DNA of 64,000 bases. Source: Paraburkholderia guartelaensis (GTDB lineage Bacteria; Pseudomonadota; Gammaproteobacteria; Burkholderiales; Burkholderiaceae). The notes under the pieces were generated by a model. It was not told the origin of the DNA, made no database searches, and saw only the letters and a program-made list of their open reading frames with translations. The stretch is taken from NCBI RefSeq assembly GCF_004353905.1, contig NZ_SMOD01000008.1, forward strand, positions 186,001-250,000, given 5' to 3'. Of the stretch, positions 45,439 through 53,133 are shown one piece after another; position 1 is the stretch's first letter, and every line of letters begins with the position of its first letter. The position numbers were made by a program, and so were the translations under genes.

Positions 45439-47844
45439 TCACGCGGGCAGCGGCGCCGGACGTGTCGTCGCATTCGCCGCGATGTCGGCAATTGCGCTGG
45501 CGCTCACGGCGTGGCTGTACAGAAAACCTTGGGCATGCGTGCAGCCGTTCTGCAGCAGAAAATCGCGATGTCCGCTGGTTTCGACGCCTTCCGCGATCAG
45601 CTCGAAATTGAGCGCTTTCGCCACGGCGATGACGGCGAGCGTGATCGCTTCCGTTTCCGTGTCATGGCCGATCTCGCGCACGAATTCGCGGTCGATCTTG
45701 AGGCGATCGACCCGAAAGCGCTTGAGATACCCGAGGCTCGAATAACCCGTGCCGAAATCGTCGATGGCGACGCGCACGCCCATCTCCCGCAGACCGGCCA
45801 ACGTGCGCGCAGCGAGCTCGGGCGTGCGCATGAGCGCGCCCTCGGTCACTTCGAGTTCGAGCAACTCGGGCGGCAGACCCGAGTCGCGCAGCGCCTCCCT
45901 CACCTGACCCATCAGGTCGCCATGCTCGAACTGCAAGGGCGAGACGTTGACGGAGACGCGTATCGGCCGCGCCGGGTCGAGATTCCAGCGCGCCGCTTCC
46001 TGGCATGCTTCGCGCAGCACCCATTCGCCGATGCCGCGAATCAGGCCGGTTTCCTCGGCGACGGGGATGAACACGGCCGGCGATACGCTGCCGAGTTCCG
46101 CGTCGGTCCATCGCAGCAGCGCCTCGGCGCCGATCATCGTGCCCGTTGCCATATCGAATTGCGGCTGATAAAGCACGGTCAATGCGCCGTTTCGGAACGC
46201 CTGGCGCAGACGCGTCGAAATGCGCAGGCGCGAGGTCGCGGCTTCGCTCAATTCCGGGCGATAGAACTGGTACTGATTGCGGCCGTTCTGCTTGGCCAGA
46301 TACATCGCGGCGTCGGCATTGCGCACCAGCGCGTCGGCGTCGTCGCCGTCGGCGGGGTAGAGGCTGATGCCGATGCTGGCCTCGATGAAGAGTTCGTGGC
46401 CCGCTACCTGTATCGGTTCCGTCATCGCGGCGAGCAGTGAGTCGAGCAGCGGTTCGAGCAACGGCGCAGCGCCGTCGGCGATGACCATGAATTCGTCGCC
46501 GCCATAGCGCGCCACCGTGCCACGCTCCCCGACGACGCGCTCGATGCGCCGCGCGATCTGGGCGAGCAGCGCGTCGCCGATGCGGTGGCCGAGCGAGTCG
46601 TTGACCTCCTTGAAATTGTCGAGATCGAGGAAGATCATCGCGAGCGTCTTGCCCGCACGGCTCGCCTGCTGCAGTTCCCGGTTCACGCGCTCGTCGAAAT
46701 ACTTGCGGTTCGTGAGGCCGGTGAGCGCGTCGTATTCGGCCCGGTGTCTCAGTTCAGCCTGTGCTGCGAGCTGCGTCGTGACGTCCTCCATCACGCAAAG
46801 GGTCGCGCTTCGGCCGTCGAAATCCGTTTGCAGCTGGAGCACGTTCATCGAGCGTAACTCGCCGCTCTTCGTTCGGTGTTCCCAGATGGCTGTGCCGTCG
46901 TCCTGCCCGCGCGCGTGCGCGAACGATGCCCCATGCAGCGCGGTCTTGTTCATGCGCAGATCGCCAAGCTTCAGCTCGAGCATCTCGCTCGCGCGGTAGC
47001 CCAGCGCTTTCGCCGCCATGTCGTTGACGGCGACGAGCCGCATGGACGCGTCATCGACGATCCAGATCGGCAGCGGGTTGAGCTGAAAGAGGCGCTTGTA
47101 CTTCTTGCGGTTGACGTCCGCCGTCTGGAGCGCCTTGCGCAACGATTTCGTGATGCGCGCGTTGCGGCGAAGGAATGCCAGCAGCAGGCACGCCGCGGCC
47201 AGTCCCGATCCGAGCAGGAGCGCCGAAGCCATTTGCGAATCGCGCGATGCTCGCGTGACCGACTCGTCGAGATGCGCGTCTTCGTCCATGCGGATCTCGC
47301 CGATCTTTTGCATCGTCTGGAAGAAGCGCGCGTCGAGTTCGCCTAGCGACGGCGTATCCATCTTCACGCTGCCCGGCTTGAGCATGGAGTACATCGCGAG
47401 CCGGTTGCTCAGGGCGCCCAGATGGCGAATCATGTCCTTCAACTCGTCGAGCAGGGCGATGCAGCGCTCGCGGCCTTCACAGGTCCGCTGCGCCGCGTTG
47501 GCGTTGTCGATGAGTGCCGGAAGCGGATAGATGTAGGCGGCGCGCCGATAGAACGGCCGCGTGCCGATTACCGTGTAGAGCTGCTCATGCTCGTCGAGAA
47601 GTGCATCCTGCAGTTCGTCGAGATCCCGCTTGGCCGATTCGACCGCACGCTGCTGCGAAAGCGCATACCGCTGCTCATGAGATTGCCGCAGGGCAATGGC
47701 GGTATTCAGCGCGATGGCCGACAGGATCGTAAAGAGCGCCAGCGGCGCGACCAGCCGGGTTTTTTGTGCGCTCCATACGTGCAGCACACGCCATAGGCCG
47801 ATGAGCGCCGGCTTTGCGGCCGGATTTCCTGCGCTATCTCCCAT
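45439..47844 (-). CDS. GGDEF-EAL cyclic-di-GMP enzyme with PAS and periplasmic sensor
   Basis: About 801 residues. Membrane helices near ~30-52 and ~212-230 flank a helical periplasmic domain (~55-205). PAS (~250-370) is followed by GGDEF (~375-540) with intact active motif ARYGGDEFMV but no RxxD inhibitory site in the expected place. The EAL domain (~555-800) has EALLRW, VNVSPLQF, EVTEGALM, DDFGTGYSSLGYLK, KIDREFV and EGVET, all the residues needed for phosphodiesterase activity. Both activities are possible. Start ATG 47844 has TGAGGA seven bases upstream; a GTG at 47874 gives 811 residues. Together with PilZ downstream it suggests control of motility or surface polysaccharide. Confidence 0.92.
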   Translation of the reverse strand: MGDSAGNPAAKPALIGLWRVLHVWSAQKTRLVAPLALFTILSAIALNTAIALRQSHEQRYALSQQRAVESAKRDLDELQDALLDEHEQLYTVIGTRPFYRRAAYIYPLPALIDNANAAQRTCEGRERCIALLDELKDMIRHLGALSNRLAMYSMLKPGSVKMDTPSLGELDARFFQTMQKIGEIRMDEDAHLDESVTRASRDSQMASALLLGSGLAAACLLLAFLRRNARITKSLRKALQTADVNRKKYKRLFQLNPLPIWIVDDASMRLVAVNDMAAKALGYRASEMLELKLGDLRMNKTALHGASFAHARGQDDGTAIWEHRTKSGELRSMNVLQLQTDFDGRSATLCVMEDVTTQLAAQAELRHRAEYDALTGLTNRKYFDERVNRELQQASRAGKTLAMIFLDLDNFKEVNDSLGHRIGDALLAQIARRIERVVGERGTVARYGGDEFMVIADGAAPLLEPLLDSLLAAMTEPIQVAGHELFIEASIGISLYPADGDDADALVRNADAAMYLAKQNGRNQYQFYRPELSEAATSRLRISTRLRQAFRNGALTVLYQPQFDMATGTMIGAEALLRWTDAELGSVSPAVFIPVAEETGLIRGIGEWVLREACQEAARWNLDPARPIRVSVNVSPLQFEHGDLMGQVREALRDSGLPPELLELEVTEGALMRTPELAARTLAGLREMGVRVAIDDFGTGYSSLGYLKRFRVDRLKIDREFVREIGHDTETEAITLAVIAVAKALNFELIAEGVETSGHRDFLLQNGCTHAQGFLYSHAVSASAIADIAANATTRPAPLPA

Positions 47845-48074
47845 CTTGCTGTCCTCACGCTGCATGCTCGTCACCCTGCGCCCACAATCTATGCAATTGA
47901 CATATCGACAAAGATCCGCGCAACTTGAGGGCGGGCAATGGCTATTTCGCCAGGGCGGATACGGGGCGGATTTTGAGGCGGAAGGCGGGCGGCCGGACTG
48001 TTCAGGCGCTTATTTGTGCGCACTCACGTTAAAATCCGACGCTCAATAAAAATGAAACGTTGAAAACAGGTGCA

Positions 48075-48431
48075 ATGCGTATGCGAAGTGGACTGGATAT
48101 GCGTCGGGAGGTCCGTACGCCGCTGTTGTTCGCCCCGCTGCTTCTGAACAAGGACGGCAGAGCTCTCGCCCAGGTCGCCGACCTCAGCTCGCGCGGGGCG
48201 CTCCTGCACGCGCGCAACGGTCTGCTCTTCCGCGGAGAGACGGTCTCGGGGTGGCTGCAGTCGGCGCCAATCGACGACGAAGACGAGATCGTCCTGGCCG
48301 TCGCACTCGATGTTCGCTGGATCTCCGAGGATCAGGAAAGAGGGTGGAGCCGTGTTGGTTGCGAGATGCATCCGCTGGATCATCGCTCGAGGGTGCGTCT
48401 GCAAGACCTGATCGCGAAGGCCGCACCCTAG
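48075..48431 (+). CDS. PilZ-domain protein
   Basis: A 118-residue cytoplasmic protein consisting of one PilZ domain, a cyclic-di-GMP receptor. The binding motifs are RREVR (RxxxR, residues ~10-14) and ADLSSRGALL (D/NxSxxG), and the C-terminal half has the expected RWISEDQERGWSRVGCEM strand pattern. ATG 48075 is chosen; a TTG at 48060 would extend it. It stands 230 bases from the divergent GGDEF-EAL gene, so it may be a receptor for the cyclic-di-GMP that enzyme makes or breaks; this is inference. Confidence 0.82.
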   Translation: MRMRSGLDMRREVRTPLLFAPLLLNKDGRALAQVADLSSRGALLHARNGLLFRGETVSGWLQSAPIDDEDEIVLAVALDVRWISEDQERGWSRVGCEMHPLDHRSRVRLQDLIAKAAP

Positions 48432-48491
48432 CCGATCAACTCGTCATGCCGAGGCGCTAAAGTTTGCGAGCCGTGCGCCGAAAATCCCTGC

Positions 48492-48746
48492 ATGGCGCAC
48501 GAACAACCCAAACCACCGCAAAACGATCCGATCTGGGCAGAAGCACGGGCGCTGGAAGCCAGCATCCGCGCGATCAGACGGGCGCAGGGAAAGCGGAACC
48601 CTGAAGATTGTGTTCCGGGCAGCCCGGAGTCTTTCGCGGTCATGGAAGCGTTCGTGCGCGATGTCGGGCGTGTGCTCGCGCTCGATATGCTCGAACATGA
48701 AAAGAACAATGACAGCGATGTGAACGGAGCGGGTTCGGCTGGTTAG
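48492..48746 (+). CDS. Small hypothetical protein, 84 residues
   Basis: Starts MAHEQPKPPQNDPIWAEAR and continues with a predicted helical, charged stretch (ALEASIRAIRRAQGK) and AVMEAFVRDVGRVLALDMLEHEKNN. There is no signal peptide, membrane segment or recognised domain. It follows the PilZ gene by 60 bases on the same strand and may be co-transcribed. Codon usage resembles the surrounding genes, so it is probably real, but no function can be assigned. Confidence 0.5.
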   Translation: MAHEQPKPPQNDPIWAEARALEASIRAIRRAQGKRNPEDCVPGSPESFAVMEAFVRDVGRVLALDMLEHEKNNDSDVNGAGSAG

Positions 48747-48762
48747 ACGATTAGCGCAATAA

Positions 48763-48779
48763 ATGATAAACGTTATCAT
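48763..48779. promoter_or_regulatory. Fur-box-like dyad
   Basis: ATGATAAACGTTATCAT is a 7-bp inverted repeat around ACG. It agrees with the classical Fur 7-1-7 element TGATAATNATTATCA at 13 of 15 positions. It lies 250 bases upstream of the alkaline-phosphatase-like gene and just after the small hypothetical gene; it could equally be a weak hairpin terminator for the latter. Confidence 0.4.
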
Positions 48780-49028
48780 CAGGATTCCAGATTTACATTG
48801 GAAGTAGATTAATCGACCCGAAGGGATCAGTGCATTCACAACGTTATGGAATAGCCGCGCCGCCCTGATACAACCTGTTACATTGAATCAAACGCACGCC
48901 CCTCAAGCCTTCCGCGCTCCAGTGGAATACATCCGAAAGTAATCTTTCACGGCATTTACTCATTCCGCGACTTATCTCCTCTAGGGCGCATTCGCGCCCA
49001 ATTCATAATTCATATCAAGAGGTGAAGA

Positions 49029-50711
49029 ATGAACGAGATCGGAAAGCGGTTTGGAGTCAGGGCAATCTTCACTGCGAGCGTGCTCGCGTTTGCGAGCATG
49101 GCCGCGGCAGCGCAGGATCATGATGGCGATCACAGCCAGCAATACACGCACGTTTTGCTGATCAGTGTGGACGGGATGCATGAGGCCGACCTGGAAAACT
49201 ACGTCAAGACGCACCCGCAATCCACCTTCGCGAAGCTCGTCAAACATGGTGTCGAGTACACCCACGCTTCGACGTCCAGGCCTTCCGACTCGTATCCCGG
49301 GCTCCTTGCATTCGCGACCGGCGGCAGCCCGCTGAGCCACGGCGTCTTCTATGACGACACCTACGACGCGACCCTGTACCCGCCGGGCAGCAATTGCACG
49401 GGCACGCCGGGCACCGAGGTGACCAACTTCGAAGCGCTCGACTGGGATCTCACCCAGCTCGACGGCGGTTTGCCGCCTGCGGGGGCCACGTACGACAAGC
49501 GCAATCCGCACATCAATCCCGCAAAGCTTCCACTGCGCAAGACGGCCGGCGGTGCCTGCGTGCAGGTCTGGCCGCATCTGTACATGAAGAACGGGACGAA
49601 CACGATCTTCGAGATCATTCATCAGGCCGGCATGCGCACCGCGTGGTCGGACAAGCACCCGGCCTACGAGATCGTGAACGGACCTTCGGGGCTGGGACTC
49701 GACGAACTCTACGCGCCCGAGATCAACTCGACCTCACTGCAAGCCAATGGCTTCCCGAGCGCGCCCGCGACGGACGACTGGACCGCCGACCCGATATATA
49801 CGCGGGCTTATGACGGCTTCAAGGTCAAGGTCGTCTTGAACTGGATTCATGGCCTCGATCAGACCGGCACGAAACAGGTGGGCGTACCCGCGATCTTCGG
49901 CATGAACTTTCAGGCGGTGAGCGTCGGGCAGAAGGTCACGTCCGCGATGGAAGGCACGACCACGACGCGTGGCGGCTATCTCGACGCAGCCGGTACGCCG
50001 ACCGTGCCGCTCGAGCAGTCGCTCGACTTCGTCGATGCCTCGCTGGGCCAGATGTACGATGCGCTCAAAGCGGGCCATCTCCTGCATTCGACGCTGTTCA
50101 TCGTCGGCGGCAAACACGGCCAGTCGCCGATCGACCTCAAGAAGCTTCACATGCTGAGCGGTTCGAAGAACGCGTATGCCACTGCCGACGTGAGCGATGT
50201 CGCCACCGTGCTCGGCAATGGCGGCGTGCAGGTCGCCCAGGAAACGGCCGACGACGTGTCGCTCATCTGGCTCAAGAACCACGGCGATACGGCAAAGGCG
50301 GTCTCGCTCCTTGACGCTGACGAGGCGAGCGGCAATTCCACTCACATCCAGACGCTCTACCACGACGCAGCGTTGAAGGCGATCTGGGGCGACCCTGCCC
50401 AGGGCCGTGTCCCTGATCTCATCATTCAGCCGATACCCGGGACGATCTACAGCAAGAGCGCGGCGAAGCTGGCAGAGCACGGCGGCATGTACACGGACGA
50501 CACGAACACGCTGCTGGTGGTCTCCAATCCGAAGCTGCAGAAGAATGTCGTCAATACGCCGGTGACCAACATGCAGGTGGCGCCGACCATCCTGAAGGCG
50601 CTCGGTCTCGACCCGCACAAGCTGGTAGCCGTTCAGCGTGAAGGCACCCAGGTCCTGCCGGGCCTCCAGACCACGGGAGACGATGACTCGGGCAATCAAT
50701 CGGAGCAGTAA
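49029..50711 (+). CDS. Secreted alkaline phosphatase superfamily protein (PF01663-type phosphodiesterase)
   Basis: A 560-residue exported protein of the alkaline-phosphatase superfamily, type I phosphodiesterase/nucleotide pyrophosphatase branch. The signal peptide (~1-28, ending AAAQDHDGDHSQQ) is followed by YTHVLLISVDGMHEADL, whose Asp is a metal ligand, and the nucleophile region TSRPSDSYPGLLAF. Later metal-ligand areas are HGVFYDDTYDA, GGKHGQSPID and AEHGGMYTDDTNTLLVVSNP. The substrate is not clear (nucleotide or phosphodiester). The start has AGAGGTGA. A strong terminator pair follows and separates it from a convergent phosphoesterase gene. Upstream is a Fur-like dyad. Confidence 0.85.
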   Translation: MNEIGKRFGVRAIFTASVLAFASMAAAAQDHDGDHSQQYTHVLLISVDGMHEADLENYVKTHPQSTFAKLVKHGVEYTHASTSRPSDSYPGLLAFATGGSPLSHGVFYDDTYDATLYPPGSNCTGTPGTEVTNFEALDWDLTQLDGGLPPAGATYDKRNPHINPAKLPLRKTAGGACVQVWPHLYMKNGTNTIFEIIHQAGMRTAWSDKHPAYEIVNGPSGLGLDELYAPEINSTSLQANGFPSAPATDDWTADPIYTRAYDGFKVKVVLNWIHGLDQTGTKQVGVPAIFGMNFQAVSVGQKVTSAMEGTTTTRGGYLDAAGTPTVPLEQSLDFVDASLGQMYDALKAGHLLHSTLFIVGGKHGQSPIDLKKLHMLSGSKNAYATADVSDVATVLGNGGVQVAQETADDVSLIWLKNHGDTAKAVSLLDADEASGNSTHIQTLYHDAALKAIWGDPAQGRVPDLIIQPIPGTIYSKSAAKLAEHGGMYTDDTNTLLVVSNPKLQKNVVNTPVTNMQVAPTILKALGLDPHKLVAVQREGTQVLPGLQTTGDDDSGNQSEQ

Positions 50712-50719
50712 TAGCAAGC

Positions 50720-50756
50720 GCGCCGACGGCCCCTTTTGGGTTGGGGCCGTCGGCGC
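50720..50756. terminator. Bidirectional terminator between the two phosphoesterase genes
   Basis: GCGCCGACGGCCCC (50720-50733) and GGGGCCGTCGGCGC (50743-50756) are perfect reverse complements, 14 bp, with a 9-base loop containing TTTT on the plus strand. It lies between the stop codons of the convergent genes at 50711 and 50781. Confidence 0.75.
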
Positions 50757-50780
50757 CTTCGGTGTGCGTCCAGACTGCGA

Positions 50781-52775
50781 TCAGAAAGGGAACATGCCAG
50801 CCGCGCCCGCGTTGCCATTGCCCGCTCCGGACTGCGTGGCGGGTTGGAACTGGAAGGCACTGAACAGGTCGCCGATCGCCGGCGCGTTCGTCGGCACGTA
50901 TGGGCTCGTGGGAAGCTGGACAGGATTGGGGAGATTGTCGCGACTGCGCGCCGTGATCGGTCCCAGCGACCAGTTGTGTTCGATGAATTTCACGAGCGAC
51001 ACGTGATCCGAATAGTCGTGAACGACACGGCCTCCGCGCGAGTACGGCGACACGACGATCAGCGGAATGCGCGGGCCGTCGCCGAAGAAGTCCACGGGTT
51101 GAATGTAGCCCGAGTCGTAATAGCCGCCACCTTCGTCGGTCGTGATGAAGATCGCAGTGGAGGCCCACAGCGCGGGGTTCGCCTGAACGGAATCGATGAT
51201 CTTATGCACGAACCCTTCATAAAGACCGAACTTCGAAGAGGACGGATGCCCATCGAGTAATCCGCCTGGTTTCACGAACGACACCGCGGGTAGCGTGCCA
51301 TTTGCGATGTCGGAATACAGGTTCGGCGTGTCCTGAAGATGCGCGGCCACCAGCGACGGATTGGTCATGATCGCCGTTTCATAGAGAAACGGATTGCAGA
51401 TATTGCAGTAGACGCTCGTTGAAGGACTGGTGATGAATGTCTTCCAGCCTTCGCCGTAGTACTTCCATGAAATATTGTTCTCGAGGAGCGTATCGGCGAT
51501 CGTGCGCACCGGTGAAGGTGGAATGGTGAACGTACCCGTGTTGACGGTGCCGTCACCGTTGTAGCCGGGGTTGTAGTTGTTCAGCAGATAGTACGTGCTG
51601 GGCGCGCAGTTGGCATTGGGGTGATACGGCAGGCTGTCGAGATATTTTCGTATCGCGCCTACGCCAGGCTGCTTCGGATCCGAGCAATTGCTATATGTCC
51701 CGCCCGTATAGCCGTCCTGCGCATACCAGTTGTTGGTGCCCGGCTGCGGCCGCGGATTTTCAATCTCGTTCTGGGGCGGCGTTGCCGGATTGCCTTTGCC
51801 GTCCGTGTAATAGAGCGCGTCGGCCGTTCCGATCATGATGCTGTTCGCGCCCGTGCCGCCCATCACCGGCTGGTGATAGTTGTCGCTGATCGTGTAGTGA
51901 CGTGCGAGATCCGTGAAATAGGGCATATCGCCGGTATTCACGTTATAGAACCCGAGTGCGGTCGCGCCTTCGTTGGTCGACTGATCGGTGAAGTGGGCCG
52001 CTTGCGCAGTGCCATTCGATCCGGCGCCGATCGACACTTCGACCCACGCAAAGAGATCCATCTTGCAGCCGCTCGGATTATCGAGCGTCGCGTGCGCGAT
52101 ATTGCAGTCCGACTGCTGCCAGTTCTGGTAGAACCGATGCACCGGACTGTTCATGTACTGGTCGTAGTTCGGACCCACACGCGAGATCTGATAGGGGCCA
52201 CTCTGCAGGTTGTACAGGTTCGACCCAAAGCGCGCATCAGGCACGTCGTTGGGGAGGCCCGTTGCGCCCGTCGTCAAATGAACGACATCCTTCGACTCAA
52301 GGGCATAACCTTCGGCTGCGTGCGCAGCCGCAAGTGTGGCAAACGGCGGCGGACTCGCGTCGCTCGCGGCGGTCGGCGCCGAGCCAGTGTTGGGCGCCGG
52401 CAGCGTCGGGTAAGGTTGCTTCGACGTTGGGCTGGCGTCGAAGCGCGAGGGATTCGTGGCCTTGGCCATGTATTGCTCGGCGACCTTGTAGTTGGGTCCG
52501 GGTCCCCCGTCAGCCCGGATGATGCCTCTCGACAGAAGGTTCCATATGGTCTGGCCCGAGCGCGGCTGATAAGCGCCAAACACGTGATCGAACGTTCGGT
52601 TTTCGCCCACGATGATGATGACATGCTTGATCGGCGTTGCCGTGACCGAAGATGTATTCGCGGTGGACTGGCTATCGGCAGCAGAACAATAGAGTGCCGT
52701 AGCCGCTAGCGAAACTGCCGCAAGCAAGGCAGGAACGGCAGGCCGTTGGTGTCTGGATCTCGATGTCTGGCGCAT
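50781..52775 (-). CDS. Exported phosphoesterase (PF04185, phospholipase C/acid phosphatase family)
   Basis: A 664-residue exported hydrolase of the bacterial phosphoesterase family that includes non-haemolytic phospholipase C and AcpA-type acid phosphatases. The N terminus has a signal peptide (MRQTSRSRHQRPAVPALLAAVSLAATALYCSA) and the metal/nucleophile region KHVIIIVGENRTFDHVFGAYQP is characteristic, as are HYTISDNYHQPVMGGTGANS and IFITTDEGGGYYDSGYIQPVDFFGDGPRIPLIVVSPYSRGG, then HVSLVKFIEHNW. ATG 52775 follows GGAGAG; ATG 52787 and the longer frame to 52835 are possible. A 14-bp palindrome lies 145 bases upstream. Substrate unknown. Confidence 0.88.
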   Translation of the reverse strand: MRQTSRSRHQRPAVPALLAAVSLAATALYCSAADSQSTANTSSVTATPIKHVIIIVGENRTFDHVFGAYQPRSGQTIWNLLSRGIIRADGGPGPNYKVAEQYMAKATNPSRFDASPTSKQPYPTLPAPNTGSAPTAASDASPPPFATLAAAHAAEGYALESKDVVHLTTGATGLPNDVPDARFGSNLYNLQSGPYQISRVGPNYDQYMNSPVHRFYQNWQQSDCNIAHATLDNPSGCKMDLFAWVEVSIGAGSNGTAQAAHFTDQSTNEGATALGFYNVNTGDMPYFTDLARHYTISDNYHQPVMGGTGANSIMIGTADALYYTDGKGNPATPPQNEIENPRPQPGTNNWYAQDGYTGGTYSNCSDPKQPGVGAIRKYLDSLPYHPNANCAPSTYYLLNNYNPGYNGDGTVNTGTFTIPPSPVRTIADTLLENNISWKYYGEGWKTFITSPSTSVYCNICNPFLYETAIMTNPSLVAAHLQDTPNLYSDIANGTLPAVSFVKPGGLLDGHPSSSKFGLYEGFVHKIIDSVQANPALWASTAIFITTDEGGGYYDSGYIQPVDFFGDGPRIPLIVVSPYSRGGRVVHDYSDHVSLVKFIEHNWSLGPITARSRDNLPNPVQLPTSPYVPTNAPAIGDLFSAFQFQPATQSGAGNGNAGAAGMFPF

Positions 52776-53133
52776 GTGTCTCTCCATTGAAGCGTTGCAC
52801 TTCTTTGCATGACGGTGGGGCGGCGATTGCGTCACTTCAAATCATTACGGCGTGTTACAGGCTGGAAAGCTAGACCTTCCACATGACGTTCAGGGGGCGG
52901 CAGTAAGTCGGTTCTGTGCCGGTCACGTGACCGTGCCTACGATTGACCTTCGCGGATCTTTCGATTGATGCAGGACGTTTGCAGTGCCAGATGGCAGGAG
53001 TCCTGATGAGGTGGGTGTGTGGCGTGAGGATGCGGGAAATAAGGGACTATCCCTATCTGCGCGCTGAGTCGCGAGAATGCGGGTACTTATTTAGTCTAGC
53101 TAAGCAAGGAGCGAACGCCCAATATTGCAACGT
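52776..53133. other. 358-bp upstream region of phosphoesterase gene
   Basis: Follows the stop of the FAD oxidoreductase gene and should hold the phosphoesterase promoter. Includes a perfect 14-bp palindrome (52920-52933). Dyads such as AGGGACTATCCCT (53043-53055) lie nearer the oxidoreductase end. No gene is credible. Confidence 0.5.
52920..52933. promoter_or_regulatory. Perfect 14-bp palindrome CGGTCACGTGACCG
   Basis: The 14 bases read identically on both strands. They lie 145 bases upstream of the phosphoesterase start codon on the minus strand. Such perfect dyads are typical operators for dimeric repressors, but the regulator is unknown. Confidence 0.4.

Noticed and set aside
53043..53055. 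AGGGACTATCCCT dyad considered as another DosR-like site
   Set aside because: Lacks the GTCC half at the right spacing and lies at the 3' end of a gene rather than near a start.
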